The translations under genes and the position numbers were made by a program. The notes under the pieces were generated by a model, which was given only the letters and a program-made list of their open reading frames with translations, did no database searches and was not told the DNA's origin. Positions 23,918 through 31,406 of a stretch of 38,434 nt of DNA are shown here, one piece after another. How positions within the stretch are numbered: the first letter of the stretch is position 1; the number at the start of each line of letters is the position of its first letter. Source of the stretch: an uncultured Clostridia bacterium (GTDB taxonomy: Bacteria > Bacillota > Clostridia > Lachnospirales > CAG-274); the NCBI GenBank assembly GCA_947627855.1, contig CANQXR010000023.1, positions 1 through 38,434 on the forward strand, read 5' to 3'.

Positions 23918-25165
23918 ATGAAAAGAAATAATGGTTTAATTCTCTTCATACTTGTACTTGTTGTCGGCGTTCTGGCGGCTGCGTCTGCATTCGGCAACAG
24001 AGTATGGAGCGGTCTCGGATATCAGAATATAAATCTGGGACTTGATTTAAGGGGCGGAGTTTATGTGGTTTATGAAGCAGTAGACTACTCCCCGAGCGAA
24101 GCTGAAATGAATTCGGCTATTTCAATGATCCAACAGCGTATGGACAATAACGGTTGGACAGAGGCGGAGGTTGCCGCTGAGGGAACAGACAGGATCCGTA
24201 TAGAGATCCCCGGAGTTGAAGATGCGGAAACCGCCATAAACGAAATCGGTCAGACGGCGCACCTTTACTTCCTCGACCCCGAAGGCAACGTAGTTGTTGA
24301 CGGTATAAACGTAAAGGACGCAAAAAGAGGTACTTCCACAGAGAGCGGAACACCTCAGCCCGTAGTAGAGCTTTCATTTGACGATGTGGGAACAAAGGGC
24401 TTTGCCGATGCTACACAGAAAAATATCGGCAAGCAGATCTACATTCTTCTTGACGATCAGATAATAAGCGCACCTACGGTAAACACAGCCATTCTCAACG
24501 GTCAGGCAATTATTACCGGCAATTTTACAAATGACGAGGCTCAGAAGCTTGCAGACCTTATCAAGTCAGGCTCACTTCCCTTTGACCTTCGTGTAATCGA
24601 ATCTAACTCAATAGGCGCAAGACTTGGTGCGGCATCTCTTTCAACCAGTCTTTTTGCCGGTCTTATAGGTATTGCCCTTGTGCTTTTGTTTATGCTTATA
24701 TTCTACAAGGGTCTTGGCTTTATTGCAGACTGGGCGCTTCTTATATATATAGGGCTTGACGTGCTTGTACTCAGCTTATTCAACGTGACCCTTACACTTC
24801 CCGGTATCGCAGGTATCATACTTTCAATAGGTATGGCTGTGGACGGAAATGTTATTATATTCGAGCGTATAAAGGAAGAGCTTAAAATGGGAAGAAGCGT
24901 AGGCACATCTATAAAGAACGGCTTCTCAAATGCTCTTTCAGCAATCATAGACGGTAATGTAACTACTATTATAGCAGGCGTTATACTTTATTTGTTGGGA
25001 ACGGGTACTATAAAGGGCTTTGCACAGACTCTTGTCATAGGTATAGTTCTTTCCATGTTCTCATCTATCGTTATAACAAGACTTATTGTAAACGCATTCC
25101 ACGGTCTTGGTGTAAGCAGTCCTGCTTTCTACGGCGTTAAGCCTCAGACGGATAAGGAGGTGTAA
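23918..25165 (+). CDS. secD: Protein translocase subunit SecD
   Basis: SecD works with SecF and the proton gradient to pull exported proteins through SecYEG. The 415-residue product has one N-terminal membrane segment, the extracellular domain starting NINLGLDLRGGVYVVYE, the join LPFDLRVIESNSIGARLG and then five more membrane segments with IGMAVDGNVIIFERIKEEL. Length fits the compact SecD of Firmicutes. secF follows after five bases. No yajC is present upstream, unlike many bacteria. Confidence 0.97.
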   Translation: MKRNNGLILFILVLVVGVLAAASAFGNRVWSGLGYQNINLGLDLRGGVYVVYEAVDYSPSEAEMNSAISMIQQRMDNNGWTEAEVAAEGTDRIRIEIPGVEDAETAINEIGQTAHLYFLDPEGNVVVDGINVKDAKRGTSTESGTPQPVVELSFDDVGTKGFADATQKNIGKQIYILLDDQIISAPTVNTAILNGQAIITGNFTNDEAQKLADLIKSGSLPFDLRVIESNSIGARLGAASLSTSLFAGLIGIALVLLFMLIFYKGLGFIADWALLIYIGLDVLVLSLFNVTLTLPGIAGIILSIGMAVDGNVIIFERIKEELKMGRSVGTSIKNGFSNALSAIIDGNVTTIIAGVILYLLGTGTIKGFAQTLVIGIVLSMFSSIVITRLIVNAFHGLGVSSPAFYGVKPQTDKEV

Positions 25166-25170
25166 CGGCA

Positions 25171-26592
25171 ATGAAGGTTATTCAGCATAGAAAAATTTGG
25201 ATCGGCATTTCACTGCTTATCATTATAGTGGGCTTTGCCGTTATGATATTCAACAGCGTAAACGGAAACGGCGCTTTTAATTATGACATTCAGTTCAAGG
25301 GCGGAACTTCCATAGAAGTAAGCTTTAATGAAGATTTCGATCAGGCGGAGCTTGAAGAGCTTGTACAGTCCGCCATTATAGATGATGATGTACCTGTAAT
25401 TCAGAAGGTTACATCTGAAAACAAGGCTATCATCAAGCTCAGATCCGTAATTGACGATATCACGGTTGACGAGGCGCTTGGCAGTGATGACGCTGCCGCT
25501 GTCGGCGATGAGACTGTTGCAGATGAAGAAAACACAGCCGCCGAGGAAGATGCAGCTGACACAGCTGCCGAAGAGGACAAGGCTGACATGGCTGACGAGG
25601 AAAATGACGGCGTTGAGGTTGAAAGCATTATATCCGGCGATGAAGCCGATGTTGAAACCCCTGCTGTTGACGGCGAGGCAGACAATGGTGACGATGCGGC
25701 AGCTGATGAAAACGCAGACAATGGTGATGACGCAGCAGCTGATGAAAATGCAGTGGACGGCGACGATGCAGCAGCCGATGATGGAGCTGATCCGGCAGCT
25801 GACGGTGAGAATGTTGTGAACGCTTCTCTTGTTGACAATGGCGACGGAACCTACGGAATAGTTCCTGTTGATGAAAACGGAAATCCCGAAGAGGTTTCGG
25901 GGGCAGAAGATGCAGAGGAAAGCGAAGAGGCTGTTTCCGAAGCAACAACGGAACACGTTTTCACAGTTGCCACAGGTGAAGGATATTCGGGAAATATTGC
26001 CGCTGTTATTGCTGCCGTTGCAGAAAAATATCAGCTTGAGGAATCCAGCTTCTCGGTAACTCAGATTTCGGCAACAATAAGCTCCGAAATGACACAGGAC
26101 GCTATTCTTGCGGTATTCCTTGCTTGTATAATGATGCTTATATATGTATCTATAAGATTCAAGGACTTCAAGACAGGTGCATCTTCTATCATAGCTCTTA
26201 TTCATGACTCATTGATAGTTCTTACCTGCTATGCTGTTCTGAGAATACCTCTTTCAAGCACATTTATAGCGGCTATACTTACTGTTCTGGGTTATTCTAT
26301 AAACGCTTCTATTGTTATTTTCGACAGAGTAAGAGAAAATAAGAATGCCCACAGAAAGTGGACAACAGAGCAGCTTGTGGACGAATCCGTTCGCGAGTGT
26401 ATGAGACGTTCTCTTTTCACATCTCTTACCACTCTCCTTACGATAGGTGCACTCTATATTTTCGGCGTACAGTCTATCAAGGAATTTGCTCTGCCCATAG
26501 TAGTAGGTATCGTAGCCGGTACATGGAGCTCGGTTCTTATTGCAGGCTCCGTATGGTATGAGTTCTCAAAAATGAAAATTAAAAAGAAATAA
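25171..26592 (+). CDS. secF: Protein translocase subunit SecF with a long acidic insertion
   Basis: The partner of SecD. The 473-residue product is about 170 longer than usual SecF. After the first membrane segment (about 9-28) and the start of the extracellular domain (YDIQFKGGTSIEVSF), residues about 98-258 are an Asp/Glu/Ala-rich insert of low complexity. It holds three tandem 12-residue copies of the DNGDDAAADENA type (DNA 25681-25788). The domain then resumes (HVFTVATGEGYSGN) and five membrane segments follow with LGYSINASIVIFDRVRENKN. The frame is open throughout, so this is an in-frame expansion rather than damage. Confidence 0.95.
   Translation: MKVIQHRKIWIGISLLIIIVGFAVMIFNSVNGNGAFNYDIQFKGGTSIEVSFNEDFDQAELEELVQSAIIDDDVPVIQKVTSENKAIIKLRSVIDDITVDEALGSDDAAAVGDETVADEENTAAEEDAADTAAEEDKADMADEENDGVEVESIISGDEADVETPAVDGEADNGDDAAADENADNGDDAAADENAVDGDDAAADDGADPAADGENVVNASLVDNGDGTYGIVPVDENGNPEEVSGAEDAEESEEAVSEATTEHVFTVATGEGYSGNIAAVIAAVAEKYQLEESSFSVTQISATISSEMTQDAILAVFLACIMMLIYVSIRFKDFKTGASSIIALIHDSLIVLTCYAVLRIPLSSTFIAAILTVLGYSINASIVIFDRVRENKNAHRKWTTEQLVDESVRECMRRSLFTSLTTLLTIGALYIFGVQSIKEFALPIVVGIVAGTWSSVLIAGSVWYEFSKMKIKKK
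25681..25788 (+). repeat. Three 36-bp in-frame tandem repeats within secF
   Basis: Units 25681-25716, 25717-25752 and 25753-25788 each encode a 12-residue acidic unit. The first two differ only at third codon positions; the third has changed its first residues. The pattern suggests slippage or unequal exchange at a site that tolerates length change in the extracellular SecF domain. Confidence 0.85.
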
Positions 26593-26605
26593 CAAATAAA
26601 AAATC

Positions 26606-26651
26606 AGCACCCCTTTTACAGCCGTTACAGACTGTCATAAGGGGTGCTTTT
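26606..26651. terminator. Terminator between secF and the DUF305 gene
   Basis: A ten-pair stem (AGCACCCCTT, 26606-26615, with 26639-26648) has a 23-base loop and T residues on the right, with an A run on the left. It can end secF and, weakly, the convergent DUF305 gene. Confidence 0.82.
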
Positions 26652-26669
26652 CTGTTTACACCGGGTTGA

Positions 26670-27236
26670 TTATTCTATTGATTCGAGGAGCTTTTCCATG
26701 TCGGAAATACCTCTTTTCTGCGTAAGTATGATTTTTTCGGCAACAGGCTTCAGCTCAGGGCATATTTCAAAGGAGAGCAGATTTTCGCACATTCTTATCG
26801 CCCCTCTGTGATGAGGTATCATTTCACGCATAAAATCTGCGTCAATATTGTTGTCGGCATAGCTGTTTCCCATTTCATAGAACATAGCGGAGCTTATCCA
26901 TTTGAAACGCTTTTCATAAAGCCTCAGAGAATTTTCGTCATTTTTGTATGACGAGCATATAAGAAGTATTCTGCGCATATCCTCTATGCCCTTTTTCTGA
27001 TATGCTATTATATTTGCGGCAATTCCCCTCAGAGCGTTGTTTTCCGAATAGCTCAGAATATTGACCGACATTTCTATTGCTGCCCTGTGATGAGGTATCA
27101 TCTGCACAATAAAATTGTGAGAAATACTGTTTGTCAGCGGCGCACCTGTCATTTCCTCCACCATTTCATCGAGTATATCGTAAAATTTATTAAGATATTC
27201 TTTTGTTTCACTGTTAAGACCGTCAATATCCGGCAT
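26670..27236 (-). CDS. Tandem DUF305 protein, predicted ferritin-like helical fold
   Basis: The 188-residue protein has two DUF305-like units, each with the motif MIPHHRxAIxM: residues 46-51 (MIPHHRAAIEM) and 139-144 (MIPHHRGAIRM). The paired His residues and a Met suggest metal or haem-related sites, but the family function is not established. There is no signal peptide, whereas many DUF305 proteins are secreted, so it would act in the cytoplasm. GGAGGGG precedes the ATG. It follows the thioesterase gene by 65 bases on the same strand. A role in metal handling is only a guess. Confidence 0.85.
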   Translation of the reverse strand: MPDIDGLNSETKEYLNKFYDILDEMVEEMTGAPLTNSISHNFIVQMIPHHRAAIEMSVNILSYSENNALRGIAANIIAYQKKGIEDMRRILLICSSYKNDENSLRLYEKRFKWISSAMFYEMGNSYADNNIDADFMREMIPHHRGAIRMCENLLSFEICPELKPVAEKIILTQKRGISDMEKLLESIE

Positions 27237-27301
27237 ATGATCCCCTCCTGCTTTATGATATGAGGATAGTATGTCTGAAATTCATATACCGGCACGGTTT
27301 T

Positions 27302-27718
27302 TTATTTCTCAACGGAACCAAGAAGGGATTCATAGACATCGGCGTATTTTCTTTTGATGTTTACAGGCTTAAAGCTTTTGTCAAGAAAGCCGTGAGAGGA
27401 CGAGCCTGTACATACCTTGGCACCTGTTTTTTTATTGAAGGCTGCATATTCAAAGCGTGCCTTTACACCGCCAAGCTCCGTAAGACGGGTGTGTATAAGG
27501 AGTACGTCATCGAAATCCGCAGAGGATTTATAGCTGCATTCAACGGAGAGCACAGGCATTATAATGCCCCTGTCCTCAAAATCCTTATAGCTTTGTCCCA
27601 GCATTTCAATAAAATATATTCTTGCCTCCTCAAAATACCTTATATAATTGGCGTGATGAACAACGCCCATTTTATCTGTTTCGTAGTAATTTATTTTTCT
27701 TTCATAAATTATTTCCAT
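27302..27718 (-). CDS. Acyl-CoA thioesterase, hotdog fold (YbgC/4HBT family)
   Basis: The 138-residue product starts MEIIYERKINYYETDKMGVVHHANYIRYFEEAR; the ETDKMGVVHHANY segment is the 4-hydroxybenzoyl-CoA thioesterase signature with the catalytic Asp. Such enzymes cleave short acyl-CoA or acyl-carrier esters. The start at 27718 is preferred because the family begins here and GGGGGAAAG lies upstream; the frame runs 20 codons further into the RNase R gene. It overlaps the rnr end by 17 bases, so cotranscription is likely. Substrate is unknown. Confidence 0.9.
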   Translation of the reverse strand: MEIIYERKINYYETDKMGVVHHANYIRYFEEARIYFIEMLGQSYKDFEDRGIIMPVLSVECSYKSSADFDDVLLIHTRLTELGGVKARFEYAAFNKKTGAKVCTGSSSHGFLDKSFKPVNIKRKYADVYESLLGSVEK

Positions 27719-29855
27719 CTGTCTTTCCCCCGCAAAAAACAAAATCAAGCCTTTTTGTATTTGTATCGGCTCTTTCAAGTATAACTCTGACCCTGCTGCC
27801 TATGACATAGGTTCTGTGGGTATGCACACCCATACACGACATACTTTCTTCGTCATATTCGTATATATCATCTGTCATATCCTTGTATGAAACCATTCCC
27901 TCAACAGTGTTTTCAAGCTGTACAAAAATTCCCCATGAGGTTATGGAAGAGATTATGCCATTGAATGCTTCTCCCACCTTGTCCGCCATATATTCGGTTT
28001 TCTTAAGGAGAAGGGCTTCTCTTTCGGCGTCCTCGGCACGCCTTTCCTTTATGGAACAGCCCTTTGCCTTTTCGACGGCTTCCGCACCATATTGACTGAT
28101 AAGCTCTCCCACACTGTGCCCCTCTATGCACAGGGATATAATTCTGTGTATGAATAAATCGGGATATCTTCTTATTGGTGAGGTGAAATGGCAGTAATAT
28201 TTTGCCGAAAGCCCGTAGTGCCCTAAGCATTCCGAGGTATATCTTGCCTGCTGCATACTGCGGAGCGCCAGACGGCTTATCATAAGCTCTTCGTCCTTTC
28301 CTCTTACGTCCTTGAGAAGCTTTTGCAGATTTTTGGGATTTTTCCTGTAACCTCTTAGCACATAGCCCATTTTGCCGACTGTTTTTTTCAGCATATCATA
28401 TTTTTCACGTTCCGGCTCTTCGTGACTTCTGTAAATAAACGGAATTTCAAGCCAGAAATAGCTTTCGGCAACGGTTTCATTTGCGGCAAGCATAAATTCT
28501 TCTATAATGCTTGTCGCCGTATTTCTCTGCCTGATAACAATCTCCAGTGGCTTTCCCCTGTCGTCCAGTGTAACGCCGGATTCCTGGAATTCAAAGCTGA
28601 CCGATCCTCTTGCTTCTCTTTTATCAAAGAGTATGTCCCTCAGCTCCTTCATTATACCAAGCATAGGCATAAATTCGGCATATTCATCTCTGTGGACGGA
28701 GCAGTCGTTTTCAAGAACATCGTTTACCTTATCATAGGTCATTCTTTTATTTACATTTATGACGCCCTTGACTATTCTGTGTTTTTTTATGCTGCCTTTG
28801 GCGTTTATTTCCATAATGCAGCATAAAGCCAGCCTGTCCTGTCCTTCGTTAAGGGAGCATATGCCGTTTGATAATATTTCGGGCAGCATAGGTATTACCC
28901 TGTCGGGAAGATATACGCTTGTACCTCTTTTGTATGCCTCCTTATCAATAGGCGTATCAGCTTTTACATAGTGGCTTACATCTGCTATATAGACTCCAAG
29001 CTCATAGTGACCGTTCTCCATACGTCTGCATGATACGGCATCGTCCAGATCCTTCGCATCTTCTCCGTCTATGGTAACTGTCATAACATTACGGAAATCC
29101 TCTCTGTCATTCAGATTTTCGCCATCAATGTTCAAGGGGATTTTCCGGACCTGCTTCTTTACCTTATCGAAAAATTCGTGGGGTATTCCCAGACCGGCAA
29201 CAATGGAGGATATATCTGCCCCAACATCACTTTTAAGCCCCAAAACCTCGGTGATTTTACCCATAGGTATTCTGCTTTTGCCCGGAGGTCTTGTTATTTT
29301 CACAACAACTTTTGAGTCCTCCTCCATGCCCCTGCATTCCTTTTTGCTCAGTTTTATTTTTCTGAATATGCGGGCATCGTCGGGAATTACACAGGGAATT
29401 CCTCCTACTGTTCTGTATGTGCCGGTAATGGATTCAAGCCCACGACTGACTATTTTTTTGACAACGCCGGAAATGCCCTTTGGGGATTCAGAGGTTATAC
29501 TTATAATTACCCTGTCCTTATGGACTGCTCCGTGCAGGTCTGCCTTGCGTATGTGAACATCTTCGTCCATGTCGTCACATCTGACAAAGCCGAAGCCGTT
29601 TTCATGTGTTCTTAACTCTCCCATATGATAACCGAGTTTTTTATACGGTACCAGCTTTTTCTTTTTTGAAAGAAAAAGCCTGCCTTCGTCTGTCAGCTCG
29701 TCTATGACACAGTCGAAAAGCATATCCTCTTCCGGCTTTACCTGTACATATATTCTCAATTCATCTCGTGTCATATAGTTTTTGTAATCGGGAGAAATGA
29801 GGAAATCCCACAGTTTTTCTTTTTTTTCGTTTATTGTATTACTTATATTTTCCAT
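27702..29855 (-). CDS. rnr: Ribonuclease R
   Basis: RNase R is a 3' to 5' exoribonuclease that can degrade structured RNA unaided. The 717-residue product shows an N-terminal winged-helix part, cold-shock OB domains (HENGFGFVRCDDMDEDVHI), the RNB catalytic domain with TIDGEDAKDLDDAV (Asp ligands for magnesium), and a C-terminal S1 domain (GEAFNGIISSITSWGIFVQLENTVEGMV). It lacks a long basic tail. The order secG then rnr is the usual Firmicute order, but smpB, which normally follows, is replaced by a thioesterase gene. AGAGG precedes the ATG. Its leader region contains the long palindrome at 29901-30048. Confidence 0.96.
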   Translation of the reverse strand: MENISNTINEKKEKLWDFLISPDYKNYMTRDELRIYVQVKPEEDMLFDCVIDELTDEGRLFLSKKKKLVPYKKLGYHMGELRTHENGFGFVRCDDMDEDVHIRKADLHGAVHKDRVIISITSESPKGISGVVKKIVSRGLESITGTYRTVGGIPCVIPDDARIFRKIKLSKKECRGMEEDSKVVVKITRPPGKSRIPMGKITEVLGLKSDVGADISSIVAGLGIPHEFFDKVKKQVRKIPLNIDGENLNDREDFRNVMTVTIDGEDAKDLDDAVSCRRMENGHYELGVYIADVSHYVKADTPIDKEAYKRGTSVYLPDRVIPMLPEILSNGICSLNEGQDRLALCCIMEINAKGSIKKHRIVKGVINVNKRMTYDKVNDVLENDCSVHRDEYAEFMPMLGIMKELRDILFDKREARGSVSFEFQESGVTLDDRGKPLEIVIRQRNTATSIIEEFMLAANETVAESYFWLEIPFIYRSHEEPEREKYDMLKKTVGKMGYVLRGYRKNPKNLQKLLKDVRGKDEELMISRLALRSMQQARYTSECLGHYGLSAKYYCHFTSPIRRYPDLFIHRIISLCIEGHSVGELISQYGAEAVEKAKGCSIKERRAEDAEREALLLKKTEYMADKVGEAFNGIISSITSWGIFVQLENTVEGMVSYKDMTDDIYEYDEESMSCMGVHTHRTYVIGSRVRVILERADTNTKRLDFVFCGGKTDGNNL

Positions 29856-29900
29856 TTTTCCTCTCAGATTTTATTTTTCGGTTTTTTGTTTGCTTTAGGG

Positions 29901-30048
29901 GGTTGCGCCGCATTTCAAATCATCGAAGATGATTTGAAATGCGGCCCGTCGGGGCCGAGGCGAGGGGGATCCGTCCGAGAAACGAAGGGGGCGGCTCCGT
30001 CCGCCCCCTTCGTTTCTCGGACGGATCCCCCTCGCCTCGGTCGCAACC
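29901..30048. repeat. Y-shaped GC-rich palindromic element B (complete copy)
   Basis: This element is complete in the window. An outer stem pairs GGTTGCG (29901-29907) with CGCAACC (30042-30048). Inside are two hairpins: one of 17-18 bp with GAA loop (29907-29924 with 29928-29945; its outermost base can pair either way), and one of 40 perfect base pairs (29955-29994 with 30001-30040) with six-base loop CTCCGT. A spacer CCGTCGGGG joins them. GC content is far above that of the flanking genes. GCGAGGGGGA in its long arm also occurs in the long arm of the element at 13-58, and GCAACC-GCAG after the long arm is shared with it. It lies between the secG terminator and rnr. No protein gene is credible in it. 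Confidence 0.88.
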
Positions 30049-30085
30049 GCAGTCCGGTCGGTTTCCCGTACAATATATTGCAAAT

Positions 30086-30110
30086 AAAAAGCCATCTCCT
30101 TCGAGATAGC
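30086..30110 (-). terminator. Terminator after secG
   Basis: On the minus strand an eight-pair stem (GCTATCTC, 30103-30110, with 30091-30098, one G-U pair) and four-base loop are followed by five T residues (30086-30090). Confidence 0.82.
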
Positions 30111-30129
30111 CCCCTATAATTATGCTTTA

Positions 30130-30366
30130 TTAAATAAGATTGCTTATAAGCGTAAGAACTACAAATATAGCCGTTGTTATTGCAGTATATCTTTCAAGAC
30201 GTTTTTCCAAAGACTTACCCTTGTTTTTATCCCAATATGTCTGCTGTCCGCCCATACCGGAAACTGAACCCGTAAATCCGCCGGCTCTTTTATTCTGCAA
30301 AAGAATGCATAAGTTTACGCCTACGCAGGCAATTAAAATTAATACGCATACGATATTAAAAGCCAT
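30130..30366 (-). CDS. secG: Protein translocase subunit SecG
   Basis: SecG is the small third part of the SecYEG channel. The product of 78 residues has two membrane segments (about 3-22 and 60-76) flanking a polar loop with the family signature NKRAGGFTGSVSGMGGQQTYW. The start at 30366 has AGGAGG nine bases upstream; an ATG two codons before (30372) is nearly as good. It has its own promoter and terminator and is followed by rnr. Confidence 0.95.
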   Translation of the reverse strand: MAFNIVCVLILIACVGVNLCILLQNKRAGGFTGSVSGMGGQQTYWDKNKGKSLEKRLERYTAITTAIFVVLTLISNLI

Positions 30367-30399
30367 TTTCATCTACCTCCTGTATAAACACTATAGACT

Positions 30400-30428
30400 A
30401 TTTTATCACAACAATTTTACCATTGCAA
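30400..30428 (-). promoter_or_regulatory. secG promoter
   Basis: Minus strand -35 TTGCAA (30423-30428) and -10 TAAAAT (30400-30405), spacing 17. The boxes closely resemble those of rpsF and secD. Confidence 0.78.
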
Positions 30429-30492
30429 GATTTTTTTTAAAAAAATATAATATTTTGCACTTAGATGCACTTAGCCAATTCGGTTTTGGGGC

Positions 30493-30579
30493 GGGCACAA
30501 ACAGCGGCGCCGCAGGCGCCGCTGATTGTGCCCCCGATGGTCCGCCTTTTTATCCGTCTTTGACGGAGAAAAAGGTGGA
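30493..30579. repeat. Twin GC-rich hairpins C, relaxed relative of the Y-shaped elements
   Basis: The first hairpin (30493-30511 with 30515-30533) has 19 positions with one A-A mismatch and loop GCA. The second (30541-30558 with 30562-30579) has 18 positions with one mismatch and one wobble and loop TTT. The spacer between them reads CCATCGGGGG on the minus strand, nearly the same as GCATCGGGGG in the element at the right window end, and the GCC-GCA-GGC centre matches the first hairpin there. The outer GTTGC/GCAAC stem is not seen. It lies just after the last gene of the glycan operon, in terminator position. Confidence 0.75.
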
Positions 30580-30591
30580 GCAGCCATTTTT

Positions 30592-31392
30592 TTATGATTG
30601 TTCGGGCTTATACTTGCCAAGCATATTTTTGAAGAGAATTGAAAGAAGCTGACTGTTGCCCTTGAAAAAGCTGATTTTTGTAGGTGTTTTGCCTTTATCG
30701 GGGTATGCCCTTGTAACAGGTATTTCGCAGGCCTTATATCCGAGCTGAGTGGCTCTTACCGACAGATATGCCAACAGCTCATATGTCACAAATACATCTC
30801 TGAGGGGTTTCACACGCGCGTCACGCAGATATGCGGCAGAATATGCCCTGAAAGCATTTGTTGTGTCCGTAAAGTGCTGTTTTGCGGTAAGGCTTATTAT
30901 AGGCGCGTGTATGAGCCTGACGGAAACATTTCTGATAAGGGGCGTATTTACGGCGTGACCCCCCTTTATAAAGCGGGAGCCCTGTACAAGGTCGTACCCT
31001 TCCTTTAGCTTATCGATAAATTTCGGTATATCCTCTATGCTGTCTTTATTGTTTCCGTCAATTGTGATAATACCTTTATAACCTCTTTTAAGCGCCCATG
31101 AAATGCCCATTCTGAGCTGTGCTCCCTGTTTGCCATCGTCCATTTTAACGAGCAGCGTATTTACATTAAGGCTTTTGAGCCTTTCTGTTTCGGTGCATCC
31201 ATCAGTAGAGCCTCCATCGCATATTACAATATCCGCAAAGCTTGAGATTTTGTTTTTATAGGCTCGCTTTAGCTCATCTATTATACGCTGTCCCTCGTTT
31301 ATTATGGGTATAAGCACCACATAATTGCTGCTTTTTTCTTCAAATTCCGTGCAGTCATAGCGAGGTACGCCTTTTTTTCTTTCATATATCAT
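30592..31392 (-). CDS. Family 2 glycosyltransferase
   Basis: The 266-residue protein has the GT-A start YVVLIPIINEGQRIIDELKRA, nucleotide-binding ICDGGSTDGC and a QGAQLRMGISWAL segment like that of dolichol/undecaprenyl phosphate transferases. The usual acidic metal motif reads TIDGNNKDS, and the acceptor region has GSRFIKGGHAVNTP. No C-terminal membrane anchor is obvious. The start at 31392 has GAGGAGG upstream; an ATG five codons earlier overlaps the preceding stop. It is the last gene of the six-gene glycan operon. Confidence 0.9.
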   Translation of the reverse strand: MIYERKKGVPRYDCTEFEEKSSNYVVLIPIINEGQRIIDELKRAYKNKISSFADIVICDGGSTDGCTETERLKSLNVNTLLVKMDDGKQGAQLRMGISWALKRGYKGIITIDGNNKDSIEDIPKFIDKLKEGYDLVQGSRFIKGGHAVNTPLIRNVSVRLIHAPIISLTAKQHFTDTTNAFRAYSAAYLRDARVKPLRDVFVTYELLAYLSVRATQLGYKACEIPVTRAYPDKGKTPTKISFFKGNSQLLSILFKNMLGKYKPEQS

Positions 31393-31406
31393 ATTTTTCC
31401 TCCTCA

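Noticed and set aside
25210..26205. 331-codon antisense open frame in secF
   Set aside because: It mirrors the acidic repeat insert as Cys/Ile/Val-rich nonsense and has no start signal.
29901..30048. Insertion sequence or MITE
   Set aside because: No clear target-site duplication could be seen and no transposase is nearby; the outer inverted repeats are only seven bases.
29886..30119. Open frames of 66-77 codons on both strands across the palindrome before rnr
   Set aside because: They are made by the palindrome itself, are Pro/Arg/Gly-rich in both directions and have no ribosome binding site.
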